Origin: G963662905 sp965230045
Lineage (GTDB): Bacteria > Bacteroidota > Bacteroidia > Bacteroidales > WRLA01
Direction of reading: 5' to 3'
NCBI GenBank assembly: GCA_965230045.1
Contig: OZ245940.1
Coordinates: forward strand, 3,534,001-3,598,000
Length of the DNA: 64,000 nt
Below the pieces are notes generated by a model. That model made no database searches and had not been told where the DNA came from. It saw nothing but the letters and a program-made list of their open reading frames with translations. Shown here one piece after another: positions 36,621 to 44,912 of this stretch. Position numbers and translations under genes: made by a program. Position 1 is the stretch's first letter; each line of letters opens with the position of its first letter.

Positions 36621-36680
36621 CCAATCAACGGCCAATTACCAACCAATTAGCGGCCAATTCGGCCAATTAACGGCCAATTA
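36621..36680. promoter_or_regulatory. Six helically phased CCAATT repeats overlapping the AlbA_2 stop codon
   Basis: CCAAT(T/C) units start at 36621, 36632, 36643, 36654, 36663 and 36674, mostly 11 bp apart and several within CGGCCAATTA. The last unit overlaps the TAA stop of the minus-strand AlbA_2 gene. The layout parallels the TTACCGGA array after the first AlbA_2 gene, but the sequence is different. Protein binding is inferred. Confidence 0.72.
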
Positions 36681-37997
36681 TGAAAATTTATATTTTGCCC
36701 CACGACCTTTGGCAACTGGTGGCGAAAATATTTTTAAATCTACCAGTTGACCTAATTCTTCTGTTGCCGTTGTTTTGCCAATACTATTTAATTCCTGATA
36801 TTCAGAATTTGAGATTGAATTATTCTCTTTCACAAACATTACCGCTTTCACCTGTCTGTCGTTTAATCCCATTTTAATTAATTGTTCGGCATTTAAATGG
36901 TCTTTGTAAAGCGTTACCAAAACACCGCCATCCAGGTGTTGAATTTCCGGTTCGGGCAATTCTGCCTCTTTACATGAGTTGAAAATCTTTAGCGTGCCTC
37001 GTCCCCAGGTGTCAATATAGCCTGCTTTAAAGCAAACATCGGCGATAAAAGGATTACGTGGCAATGAACTGTGCGTGCGCTTAAGCGCCTCAAAACTTAA
37101 TCCTTCCGGCAAATTACCTTCATTCCAAATGGTTATTTTATTGTCGTAAACCCTCAGTTGTATGGTGCTTCCCATGTAATTTTTATGCACTAAAGCATTT
37201 AGCAGCATTTCGCGGATGGCTGCTACCGGATATTCTCCTTTTTCAATGCGTTGCAAACCTATAAAGTCAATTTCTCTTGTTAAAAAGTTTCGGTTCAATT
37301 GTTTGGGTACATTTGCCAACAGTTGCACCAAATTGCCTTCTTCAATTTCCTGAAACTTTAAATCTTCATCCTTACCGGTAAACCTGCCAATTTTAACCTG
37401 TATGTTTGGGTAAAAACGGTTGGGGTCTTTGCCAAACAAAATAATGCCAGCGCGTTTTAATTTGCCATTTTTTGCCACTCTCAATTTATCAAGTATTTCC
37501 ATAACCGATAACCCGTTCACATCGGGCATCCTGCCACTTTCTTCGCCATCTTTCAGAAAACGATTCAGGCTTTTTTTATCAATATCTGCCAGTGTCGCTT
37601 CTTCTTCAATCACATCGTCCCAGGTTTTACCGGCTTTTTTCAGAAGGAATTCATTGAGTTCGTTTCCGGTAAGTTCCATTTTTACACTGCCAGAACGATA
37701 ATAATACCTGCCGCGCAACGAAACCGGAACCGAGTAAGGTTTGGTAATAATCTCAATAAAATCCAGCCCATTTTCAGTTTGCAGATTTACATCGCAAACA
37801 ATGCCGAGGGTATCGCGTATTTTATTGGGCAAGGTTTCCAGCAGGTCTTCTGCATCAGCTAAACCTATTGTAATTCCTTTATCGTTTTTGCCAATATAAA
37901 TTTTACCACCGTTGGCATTGGCAAATCCGCATATCCATTTCAGGTAGTCGTTATGCCACGAACTTTTCCATTCTATATTTTGTTTTTCCTTGCTCAT
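36678..37997 (-). CDS. AlbA_2/Schlafen-type ATP-binding protein with winged helix, third gene of AbiE operon
   Basis: 439 residues. AlbA_2 domain (~1-110: NIEWKSSWHNDYLKWICGFA, then NGGKIYIGKND), HATPase_c_4 domain (~255-370: AIREMLLNALVHKNYMGS, lid WGRGTLKIF) and C-terminal winged helix (~390-439: GKTTATEELGQLVDL). Its start overlaps the AbiEii stop by 4 bp (ATGA), so it is part of the AbiE transcription unit. AbiE is normally a two-gene system, so a third coupled gene of a regulator family is notable. Phased repeats at its 3' end suggest autoregulation or control of the cassette. The family is the same as at 1848-3242, but the proteins are clearly diverged. Confidence 0.85.
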   Translation of the reverse strand: MSKEKQNIEWKSSWHNDYLKWICGFANANGGKIYIGKNDKGITIGLADAEDLLETLPNKIRDTLGIVCDVNLQTENGLDFIEIITKPYSVPVSLRGRYYYRSGSVKMELTGNELNEFLLKKAGKTWDDVIEEEATLADIDKKSLNRFLKDGEESGRMPDVNGLSVMEILDKLRVAKNGKLKRAGIILFGKDPNRFYPNIQVKIGRFTGKDEDLKFQEIEEGNLVQLLANVPKQLNRNFLTREIDFIGLQRIEKGEYPVAAIREMLLNALVHKNYMGSTIQLRVYDNKITIWNEGNLPEGLSFEALKRTHSSLPRNPFIADVCFKAGYIDTWGRGTLKIFNSCKEAELPEPEIQHLDGGVLVTLYKDHLNAEQLIKMGLNDRQVKAVMFVKENNSISNSEYQELNSIGKTTATEELGQLVDLKIFSPPVAKGRGAKYKFS

Positions 37998-38908
37998 TTT
38001 AACGCATCTTTTATTATTCGTACCTCTTCAATACTATCCAAAGTCTCAATAGCATATTTTGCCGGGTGTTTATCATCGTACAAATGCTCAAACTCAGCTT
38101 GTATAACCGCCAGTTTTCCTTCTTCTTTGCATAGGGGGCTGTTTAACATTGTTTTTAAATTAAGGTTGCTGCCCTGATTTTTGCGACCATTATACTTGTT
38201 TCTGTATTCACCTGCAAATTCAATTTCCTTCTCAACTTTGTTATGTTGGTTATATGCCTGGACAAAGCCTATGATGAAGACGACAAGAATGCCCGATTGG
38301 ATGATGGAGTAGATATCATAAAAATCTTTCATTCTGCTATTCAGCCCTGCGAGTTCTATCATGGCCTGAAATTTTTCTGCAATCACGGTTTCACTCGAAT
38401 ATGCCAATATTACCGGCCTTTCCATTTCACGCAACAAAACAGGATAAACCAATTGCTGTGCAGAAGGAACCATCACGTCTCCGAAACCAATATCTATCTG
38501 TATTCTTTGTTTGATGGTGTCAAATCCGGCATCCATTAACAGGCGTATTCCACTATATTTATGTTCCTCCGTTATTTTTCCGGCAGTTATTGTTTGTATG
38601 TCGAACCAAACAAAATCCTTGTCATAATTGGAGGAGCATATGTCTGTGAATATTTTTTTGATCAGATCGGCATTGTTATGGATATGCAAGCCAAGAAAAT
38701 CCACATCTTTCGTGGGGCGGACGGTTGCGTCCTGCATTGCGTATAGTAGATTGCCGCCTTTAAGAAAAAGGTTTTCAGCGTATTCGGAGATTGATATCCG
38801 GTACAATAAGCGCTCGTGTATATAGCGGAAAATAATTTGCTGAAAAGGGATTCCTTTTTGACGGGCGATATTTTTCAGTTTCGCATTTATGGATGATGAG
38901 CCCTTCAT
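37994..38908 (-). CDS. AbiEii/AbiGii-type nucleotidyltransferase toxin
   Basis: 304 residues. Nucleotidyltransferase motifs: LFLKGGNLLYAMQ with TKDVDFLG (DxD at ~68-70), IQIDIGFGD (third acidic residue near 139), and motif IV-like VIAEKFQAMI with RMKDFYDIY (Lys near 179, Asp near 195). AbiEii toxins transfer nucleotides to tRNA or use GTP and cause abortive infection. The last ~95 residues (after SIIQSG) do not resemble the usual AbiEii C-terminus: they contain a hydrophobic stretch (ILVVFIIGFV) and a charged tail. This suggests replacement or fusion of the C-terminal domain and possible loss of full activity. It starts directly after the antitoxin gene. Confidence 0.85.
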   Translation of the reverse strand: MKGSSSINAKLKNIARQKGIPFQQIIFRYIHERLLYRISISEYAENLFLKGGNLLYAMQDATVRPTKDVDFLGLHIHNNADLIKKIFTDICSSNYDKDFVWFDIQTITAGKITEEHKYSGIRLLMDAGFDTIKQRIQIDIGFGDVMVPSAQQLVYPVLLREMERPVILAYSSETVIAEKFQAMIELAGLNSRMKDFYDIYSIIQSGILVVFIIGFVQAYNQHNKVEKEIEFAGEYRNKYNGRKNQGSNLNLKTMLNSPLCKEEGKLAVIQAEFEHLYDDKHPAKYAIETLDSIEEVRIIKDALK

Positions 38909-38909
38909 T

Positions 38910-39500
38910 TTATACTAATGGTTTTAGGTATTGCTCTGTAGTTTTGCCGATCCTCAGTAGAGCAGCGTATTTCATGAGTTTATCGAGATTGGTGTTTTTA
39001 TTGCGGATGTAGTTTTTTACGACCTCGATCGTAATATCTTCGCCCACTTTTGCCCTGTGCTTTATGGCATTGCAAACCGAGCGTTCCACATCGTAAATAC
39101 GCACTTTGTTATGGTCTATTTCCACTTCCGTGATGCCGGTATAAAAAGCGGTATCGTTCCAATAATGCAATTGGGTCACGGGATAGCTAAAGCTTTTAAC
39201 TTTTGTGTTGCGCGACAGAGCCAGATAGTGTTTTGCCGGTATGCTTGTGCTTAGCTGATAATAGTCCCATGCTGAAAAGAGGCAAAAGACCGCATCGGGA
39301 ATCATTTTTGAGATAAGCACCCGCTCGTCAAAATGCTCTTGTCCGGCCAGGGTATAAAAGCCCCTTTTTAGCCTGCTTATTTGATTAGTTTCCAGCATTT
39401 TGCCAATATGGTATTTGAATGCCGGTTTTTGCAGGTCATGGGTGCAGATAAAGCCTTTGTTTTTTCTGAACCTTGTCATTATTTCTTGTTTTGCCTCCAT
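38910..39500 (-). CDS. AbiEi-type antitoxin with winged-helix N-terminus
   Basis: 196 residues from the ATG at 39500. The longer frame to 39569 runs through the operator and -7 box, so it is not used. The winged helix is near residues 5-55 (FICTHDLQK, KRGFYTLAG). The AbiEi C-terminal region has DAVFCLFSAWDYYQLSTSIP and the conserved VRIYDVERSVCNAIKHR. The antitoxin represses its own operon by binding inverted repeats and blocks toxicity of the adjacent nucleotidyltransferase. The promoter with overlapping inverted repeat is directly upstream. It is the first gene of a three-gene operon carrying its own promoter, as toxin-antitoxin cassettes in integron arrays usually do. Confidence 0.85.
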   Translation of the reverse strand: MEAKQEIMTRFRKNKGFICTHDLQKPAFKYHIGKMLETNQISRLKRGFYTLAGQEHFDERVLISKMIPDAVFCLFSAWDYYQLSTSIPAKHYLALSRNTKVKSFSYPVTQLHYWNDTAFYTGITEVEIDHNKVRIYDVERSVCNAIKHRAKVGEDITIEVVKNYIRNKNTNLDKLMKYAALLRIGKTTEQYLKPLV

Positions 39501-39514
39501 AAAACTATCTTTTT

Positions 39515-39551
39515 GCACCACAAATATAATAATATGTGGTGCGATAAGCAA
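39515..39551 (-). promoter_or_regulatory. AbiE operon promoter with overlapping inverted-repeat operator
   Basis: A perfect 8-bp inverted repeat (GCACCACA at 39515-39522 and TGTGGTGC at 39535-39542) encloses a minus-strand TATATTTG -7 box (39521-39528). A TTG -33 core lies 20 bp upstream (39549-39551). The position 15 bp before the AbiEi ATG fits AbiEi autorepression. Confidence 0.75.
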
Positions 39552-39615
39552 GTTTTTTTCTTCCAGCAAAAGTGGGTGTATATAAACAGATTACGATTGC
39601 GTCATTTTTGCATAG

Positions 39616-39862
39616 CAAAGCTTTTCGGCTGAAAATGGCCTGCTTTCCCTTCCCTTAAGGTATTTGGCAGAAAATACCGCAAAAATTGATTCCCCAATAT
39701 ATAGGTACACCGGTTTTTCCCGTGTGATGCACGGGACAAGCTCCGAAGGGGCTCGGGACAGGCTGTTCAATCCGCGAAGGTTCGGGACAGGCACAAAGCA
39801 CTACTTGTCCCGCCTAACGGGATATTCCGGCTATGGCCGGAAAACGTTGCTTAATTGTTTAG
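39616..39862 (-). repeat. attC-like structured site B (3' end of PLD cassette)
   Basis: 247 bp sharing most of its sequence with site A, plus a ~75-bp insert made of CTGTCCCG units. On the minus strand it opens GCCCCTAAACAATTAAGC immediately after the PLD gene stop. GCCCCTAA is complementary to TTAGGGGC, the first bases of the same PLD cassette at 41577-41584. It contains the TTCCGGC/GCCGGAA hairpin. Confidence 0.7.
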
Positions 39863-39873
39863 GGGCTGGCATT

Positions 39874-41553
39874 CTATGGTTTATCATATGGAAATCCAGC
39901 TTTATCAAGTATTTCATATTTCCATCTGTTTTTATCATTATTCCATCTCTTGCTTTGACTTCTCAATTGTGCCACATCATCGCGCATTTTTTTGATTTCT
40001 TTCTTTTCTTTGTCAGTTAAATAATTGTTTTTTCCAATTTTATCTATTTCTTGAATTTTCCTCCAACTATTTAATTTCTTTTCAATACCTTCTCGATGTT
40101 TTTGTTTTTCCCATTCCCATTCAACACCATTTCTTGCGAGTAAATCACCAAGCATTTCAATCCTAATTGGACTTATCAAGTCGGTTCTATTCTCTCTTTC
40201 CTGTCTCACCTTAAATGTCATTTGGTCATTTAACCAATGTCCGACTCTTGTTTTTTGGGATGGTACAGTCTTGTAATTTACTTTTTTGCTATAATATTTC
40301 TCAAGAGTAACTAAATTATCCGTCCATTCATCATCTGAAGACCTTCCTCCGGCATGAGATGGCTCCCAAACGAAATTAATCGAATTCATTTTATCCTCTT
40401 CATGTTGTGTCCAGGGTGGAGGATAGTTTGGATTGCCCTTTCTGCGTTGCTTTTGGTAAGCACACCAAGTACCTAATTTATAATAAGGATTTGATTTGTC
40501 AGTAAATTGAGGAACATGAGTAAAGTTACTATTTGGGTTGACCTTATTTTTATAGTCAACGAGTTTTTCAAAATCCTTATCCCATTTAATTAATCTTTTT
40601 CTCAACCTGCCGACACCTGCAAATGGAAAATCAACACTTTTTAATCTATCCTCTATGTCTTGTGGCAACTCGTTTTTATTATAGAGTGCATTCATTTTCT
40701 GATACCAACGGAATAATTCTCTTTCCTCATCAGTTTCAGGGTGCTTACTTACAATTCCTGACGGACTGACATCTCTTTTATAGATTACATATCGTTCAAG
40801 TAAAATCTCAAATCTTTCATAATCATATGCCGTAAAATGACGTTCTCTTATTTTTGGTTTTAAATGTTTTTGTTCTATTCCTGAATCTAAATCAAACTCT
40901 GAAACTTCAATACTTTCATCTTGGTCATTTTCTTTTGAACCATCAATAGACTTTGGTTCAGTTGTTTTATCTCCACGTTTTGACTGATTAAAAAGTAAGT
41001 TTTGACTTTCAAGTTCTTTGAGTAATTTACTGTCAAGTAATCTGAGTTTAGTAGATGATAGATTTAATAAATCCTCAAAATATTCTTTAATTTCCCCGAG
41101 TACTTTTTTCCCTTGATTATCAGTCTTAGTAAAAAAGTCAAGCTGAATTGAAGCCTCTATGTTATTTTTAATTCCTGAACTTGTAAGATTTGAAGAACCT
41201 ATAATAATTCGGGTATGTTTTTCTCCCTCAAAAATGAATAATTTAGGATGATACGTTATATATTCTCTTGTGTCGTGATAAATATAGGTTTCAATATTCT
41301 CATTAATTAATTGTTCAAGAGCTTCTTTTGATGTTCCTCTATTATCAACTCCAATAAAAAAGCGAATCTGTTTATAATTTTCTTGAGCCTTTTTAATGTA
41401 TGGAGCTAACAATCTTACTCCTGAAATTGCAGCAAATGCAACGAAACCATTAAAGGTATCATATTTAGGACTGGCAAACGAAACAGCAAGTTGTTTTCCA
41501 ACATTGAATTTATTTTCTGTGTCAAGTCCGTGTCCTAAAAATTTAGCTTTCAT
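39874..41553 (-). CDS. PLD-family nuclease with two helicase-associated (HA) domains
   Basis: 559 residues. The N-terminal phospholipase D-like domain (~1-170) carries one HxK motif in YHPKLFIF and GSSNLTSSGIKNN with the downstream acidic residue. This is the half-site layout of dimeric PLD endonucleases such as BfiI and the nuclease parts of DEAD-box restriction proteins. A charged linker (~190-260) precedes two HA domains (~290-400 and ~420-490) with the LGTWCAYQKQRRKG and VGHWLNDQMTFKVRQ helices normally found at the end of SNF2/DEAD helicases. No helicase domain is present, so this is a stand-alone nuclease plus DNA-binding protein. It forms a cassette of its own: the leader is 31 nt and the stop is 8 nt from site B. 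Confidence 0.8.
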   Translation of the reverse strand: MKAKFLGHGLDTENKFNVGKQLAVSFASPKYDTFNGFVAFAAISGVRLLAPYIKKAQENYKQIRFFIGVDNRGTSKEALEQLINENIETYIYHDTREYITYHPKLFIFEGEKHTRIIIGSSNLTSSGIKNNIEASIQLDFFTKTDNQGKKVLGEIKEYFEDLLNLSSTKLRLLDSKLLKELESQNLLFNQSKRGDKTTEPKSIDGSKENDQDESIEVSEFDLDSGIEQKHLKPKIRERHFTAYDYERFEILLERYVIYKRDVSPSGIVSKHPETDEERELFRWYQKMNALYNKNELPQDIEDRLKSVDFPFAGVGRLRKRLIKWDKDFEKLVDYKNKVNPNSNFTHVPQFTDKSNPYYKLGTWCAYQKQRRKGNPNYPPPWTQHEEDKMNSINFVWEPSHAGGRSSDDEWTDNLVTLEKYYSKKVNYKTVPSQKTRVGHWLNDQMTFKVRQERENRTDLISPIRIEMLGDLLARNGVEWEWEKQKHREGIEKKLNSWRKIQEIDKIGKNNYLTDKEKKEIKKMRDDVAQLRSQSKRWNNDKNRWKYEILDKAGFPYDKP

Positions 41554-41576
41554 TGTGCTGTGTCTATTTTTTGCTT

Positions 41577-41711
41577 GCCCCTAACGGTAAATTGTATGAG
41601 TAGTGCCGAATTTCGAAGCTCTTTCCTGTCGAACCGAGATGAACTTTGATACGAGAACCGAAGCTCAAATCACGCACTTCACTCGGCATTACTTATACAA
41701 AGTGTTATCGC
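41577..41711 (-). repeat. attC-like site C (3' end of McrBC cassette)
   Basis: 135 bp. Minus strand: R'' GCGATAAC, then ACTTTGTATAAGTAATGCCG; on the other arm CGGCACTACTCATACAATTT, then R' GTTAGGGGC. The arms pair as TTGTATrAGTArTGCCGA with one conserved mismatch. R'' is exactly complementary to GTTATCGC, the first bases of the same cassette at site D. The mcrC stop codon lies inside the site. Confidence 0.85.
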
Positions 41712-43008
41712 TTAGTGCTTTATCATTTCTCTTTATTATCTCCTTTATTTTCAATTCGTTTTGCTTAATTAACTTACAAAACTCTTTATAATCAACAGCT
41801 TCATTTGGTATCGGAATATTCCATTTCTTTACATAGCCGTTGTACCCATTTAAACATCCAATTTCTTTTTCTAAAATCGGTGAGTTATTATTGCCAGTAG
41901 GGTAAATAAAACCACCTATCAAAGCTTGTTTGACATACATATATGAAATTATTTGATTTATATCATTTCTATCAATCTCTTTGTTGTCAAGTCGTTTGTA
42001 TTTTGCATCAATAATAAATCCATCTTTCCAAAAGTCAGGATAACGAATATAGCCAGTTCGTGCTTTAAATAAACGAATTCCTCCTTTTGAAAGGTCGTTT
42101 CTTGGATGTTTAAATCCACAATCTTTGAGAACAGTATTAGTATATTCTTCCCAGAGCCAAGCACCATCAAATAATAATCCGTATATTTTGTCTTTTTCCT
42201 GTCCGTATTTTAAGCCTTCATACCTAAGAATTTGCAAGCATATCTTTTGCAAATCCTCATACGCTGAAAAATATGGATGTACTAGTGGCCGAAGATTTTT
42301 ATTGATGATAGAAGTTTTGCAGTTATGCTCATAGGTTGGAGTTGCCTGAATAATCTCAGCGACATTGTTGTGAGTCTCAGAATCATTGGAGAGAATACTA
42401 AATGCAAACCTATGTTTTTTAATAAACTCAATTGTATGTCTTATAAGCTGAGTAATTTTATTGTCATAACTATGTTCTCTTGAACTGTAAGCAATTGTGC
42501 CTCTAAATGGGACATTATATTTTATATGCTGTGCAATATTTACAGTACCATTTATATTTGCATTATTGTATTCTTTTCGTTTGTATTCCTTATAAACTCC
42601 TTGTCTTAATGCCTTTTTAAGATAAAAAGGGAATAAATAAAGAAGAAAATCGAATACACTTTCTTGTGCTGTACGATGTTTTAAATCAAATAAATTAATT
42701 GAGAAAACTCGTTGTAGCATATAGTGTAAGAAATAATCCTTATCGTCAATGGCAAACCTTGATTGAATTGTTACTTCACTTTCATTAATACCAACAAATC
42801 CCATAATATTGTTGGTTGAAATCGCAGTGTCATTTATTGAAAAAATATGCTCATTACTAATTTTTTCTTGCTGATTTGAAAAAACCAATAAATTATGGTT
42901 GATGCCACCATTATTAATTTTCAGGTTGGCAATTTTTTCAAAATCTGACAAATGTTTCAATTCATCATCTGGAATGAATCTAGTGCTATTATCAGATATT
43001 CTCAACAT
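41689..43008 (-). CDS. mcrC: McrC-like restriction endonuclease subunit
   Basis: 439 residues. An N-terminal McrB-binding and beta-barrel region leads to a C-terminal PD-(D/E)xK nuclease, recognisable by GLLFDGAWLWEEYTNTVL, then YPDFWKDGFIIDAKYKRL (Asp and DAK catalytic residues). With McrB it forms a GTP-dependent nuclease that cuts modified, usually methylcytosine-containing, DNA. The start overlaps the mcrB stop by 17 bp, so the pair is co-translated. The stop lies in attC-like site C. Confidence 0.9.
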   Translation of the reverse strand: MLRISDNSTRFIPDDELKHLSDFEKIANLKINNGGINHNLLVFSNQQEKISNEHIFSINDTAISTNNIMGFVGINESEVTIQSRFAIDDKDYFLHYMLQRVFSINLFDLKHRTAQESVFDFLLYLFPFYLKKALRQGVYKEYKRKEYNNANINGTVNIAQHIKYNVPFRGTIAYSSREHSYDNKITQLIRHTIEFIKKHRFAFSILSNDSETHNNVAEIIQATPTYEHNCKTSIINKNLRPLVHPYFSAYEDLQKICLQILRYEGLKYGQEKDKIYGLLFDGAWLWEEYTNTVLKDCGFKHPRNDLSKGGIRLFKARTGYIRYPDFWKDGFIIDAKYKRLDNKEIDRNDINQIISYMYVKQALIGGFIYPTGNNNSPILEKEIGCLNGYNGYVKKWNIPIPNEAVDYKEFCKLIKQNELKIKEIIKRNDKALSDNTLYK

Positions 43009-44743
43009 CGTCTTTCAAATCATAAGCAAGTTTAAGGTTTTCCAATTCTTCAACAGAATTTGGAATCCCTCTCAAATATTCAAAAATCACACCTTTTAAA
43101 TGATTTTCCCAAAGTTGGTCAAAAGGATTTTCTTCATCTTTATACTTTTCTAATTTTAGGAAATAGGCTGGTCCAATATGATAAGCAGAACTAAGCCCTT
43201 GTACATCTTCTATTGCATTGTTTAAGGCTATCATCCTTTTTTCAGATTTTTCTTTCCAATCTTCAATTTGTCCATTCCACATTGAAATTCTTTCAAGTGC
43301 TGTTACTTCTTTCCAAGCAAAACGGCGACGCATTGCAAAGTCCATACTTTCAACACTCCTGTCGATGTCGTTCATTGTGCCTATGATATAAACATTTTCA
43401 GGGATATAGAAGCCATCATAAAACACATCGCTTTCATCTTGAAGATTTGAATATTGAGTTTTTACTTTACCATCTATCCCTCTATAACCTGGGTCTATCG
43501 AAAAAAACAACTCCCCTAGAACTTTTGATATTTCAGCTCTATTTATTTCATCAATGATTAAGACGAACTTATTTTTAGAGTTTTGTGTTATCGCACCTTG
43601 TACATAGTTCTTTAATTCAAAATGACGTTTCATATAATCAACAACATCAACCATATCTTTCTGAAAAGCTCCTGACGGTCTTGCTTTCTTATCTTGATAT
43701 GCATCATAAACATTTTGTTTTGTGATTGTGAAGTTATATTGTGATGGAGTATTTTCAGAGGAATATTTTAGAGAATCTTTACTTGATAAGCCATATTCCC
43801 ACGAACCAATTTTTGTAAGATTGCCATTTGATAAATTCTCTTTTATTGATAGTAGTAATTTATCCCAAGCTTCTTCAAAGTTGTCAACTCCATTTGAAAT
43901 CGTTGATTTTAAAGCCTTTTTACAAAATCTTTTAAATACACCGTCTTTTAACTCAAAACCGATATTGCCATTATCATCGGGTGGAGTCGGTCTTAATCCT
44001 TCTACAAAATCAGTATAATCATAAGATGGATGAAATTGGACAAATTCAGTTTCAGCATTCATTGATTTTGCAATTTGCTTTGCCAAATATGTTTTTCCAG
44101 TACCGGGTGCTCCTGTAAGAATTAGGTTTTTGTTGGCTTCTAAAAGCTCTACGTATTCAGTATTTGCATTCTCCTCCATTTGAAGTTTATTTCTAGTTCT
44201 AAAAATATTACAATACAGCTCAAATAATTCATTTTGTAATTGTCTGAGCATTAATTCATATTCGGTTTTGTAAATCCCCCCATCTATAATCTGAATTTCT
44301 CTTCCAAATAAATAATACTCATTATTTTCAAGAGATTCTAATTCATCTATTGATTTGCCATAGTATTTGAAGCCTGTAGACTTCAAACTCTCTACCAGCT
44401 CTGAATTGTAAGATAAGATAAAAGCATTTGCAAATGGCTGAACCAATATATTTGGAGGAATTTTATTTGTTGCAAATGGAACATATTGAGTATTAAATCC
44501 AAGACCATAACCAACCTTATCTCCTCGATAAAATAAATGATATTGTACTTCCGTACCACCGCCTTCATTTATAGCCCAATCTCTGTCTGCTTTATCATAC
44601 TTGAACAAAACACCTCTTTTAGAGGCACTTTTACTCTCCTTTAGTTCTTTTCGTTTATATCTAAATTTATCTGTAAAAGTTCCTAAATCCTTATTTATTT
44701 GACTTGTTAAGTCAGTTAAGTCTCTAATTTTTATTATTTCCAT
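42992..44743 (-). CDS. mcrB: McrB-like AAA+ GTPase subunit
   Basis: 583 residues. The N-terminal ~200 residues form a divergent specificity domain (GVLFKYDKADRDWAINEGGG). The AAA+ module has Walker A GAPGTGKTYLAK, the extended Walker B FVLIIDEINRAEISKVLGEL, and the McrB signature GTMNDIDRSVESMDFAMRRRF. The N-terminal domain decides which modified DNA is bound and is not like the E. coli DUF3578 domain by eye, so the target may differ. The ATG lies 37 nt from the cassette boundary in site D, with no room for a full promoter, so transcription probably comes from upstream. Confidence 0.92.
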   Translation of the reverse strand: MEIIKIRDLTDLTSQINKDLGTFTDKFRYKRKELKESKSASKRGVLFKYDKADRDWAINEGGGTEVQYHLFYRGDKVGYGLGFNTQYVPFATNKIPPNILVQPFANAFILSYNSELVESLKSTGFKYYGKSIDELESLENNEYYLFGREIQIIDGGIYKTEYELMLRQLQNELFELYCNIFRTRNKLQMEENANTEYVELLEANKNLILTGAPGTGKTYLAKQIAKSMNAETEFVQFHPSYDYTDFVEGLRPTPPDDNGNIGFELKDGVFKRFCKKALKSTISNGVDNFEEAWDKLLLSIKENLSNGNLTKIGSWEYGLSSKDSLKYSSENTPSQYNFTITKQNVYDAYQDKKARPSGAFQKDMVDVVDYMKRHFELKNYVQGAITQNSKNKFVLIIDEINRAEISKVLGELFFSIDPGYRGIDGKVKTQYSNLQDESDVFYDGFYIPENVYIIGTMNDIDRSVESMDFAMRRRFAWKEVTALERISMWNGQIEDWKEKSEKRMIALNNAIEDVQGLSSAYHIGPAYFLKLEKYKDEENPFDQLWENHLKGVIFEYLRGIPNSVEELENLKLAYDLKDDVENI

Positions 44744-44773
44744 CTTTAATATCAGGTTCGGTCTTTTGCATTA

Positions 44774-44907
44774 GCGATAACGGCTCGAATATGCGTAGTG
44801 CGGGATTTCAAGGCACTTCACTATCAAAACGCTATATTGTTTATTAAATGCTTTAATGTTCAAAATTAGTAAATCGCCCCGCATTACGTATATTTATTGT
44901 TAGCCAC
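44774..44907 (-). repeat. attC-like site D (3' end of serpin-like cassette)
   Basis: 134 bp. Minus strand: R'' GTGGCTAAC, then AATAAATATACGTAATGCGG; on the other arm CCCGCACTACGCATATTCGA, then R' GTTATCGC. R'' is exactly complementary (9 of 9) to GTTAGCCAC at the start of the same cassette in site E. It has the same arm motif (GTAATGC facing GCACTAC) and length as site C. Confidence 0.85.
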
Positions 44908-44912
44908 TGCTT

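Noticed and set aside
36621..36680. Short tandem repeat as simple microsatellite
   Set aside because: The ~11-bp phasing with one 9-bp step and the position on a stop codon parallel the other AlbA_2 array, so a binding array is more likely than slippage DNA.
39501..39569. Longer N-terminus for AbiEi
   Set aside because: It would run through the -7 box and operator, so translation is unlikely to begin there.
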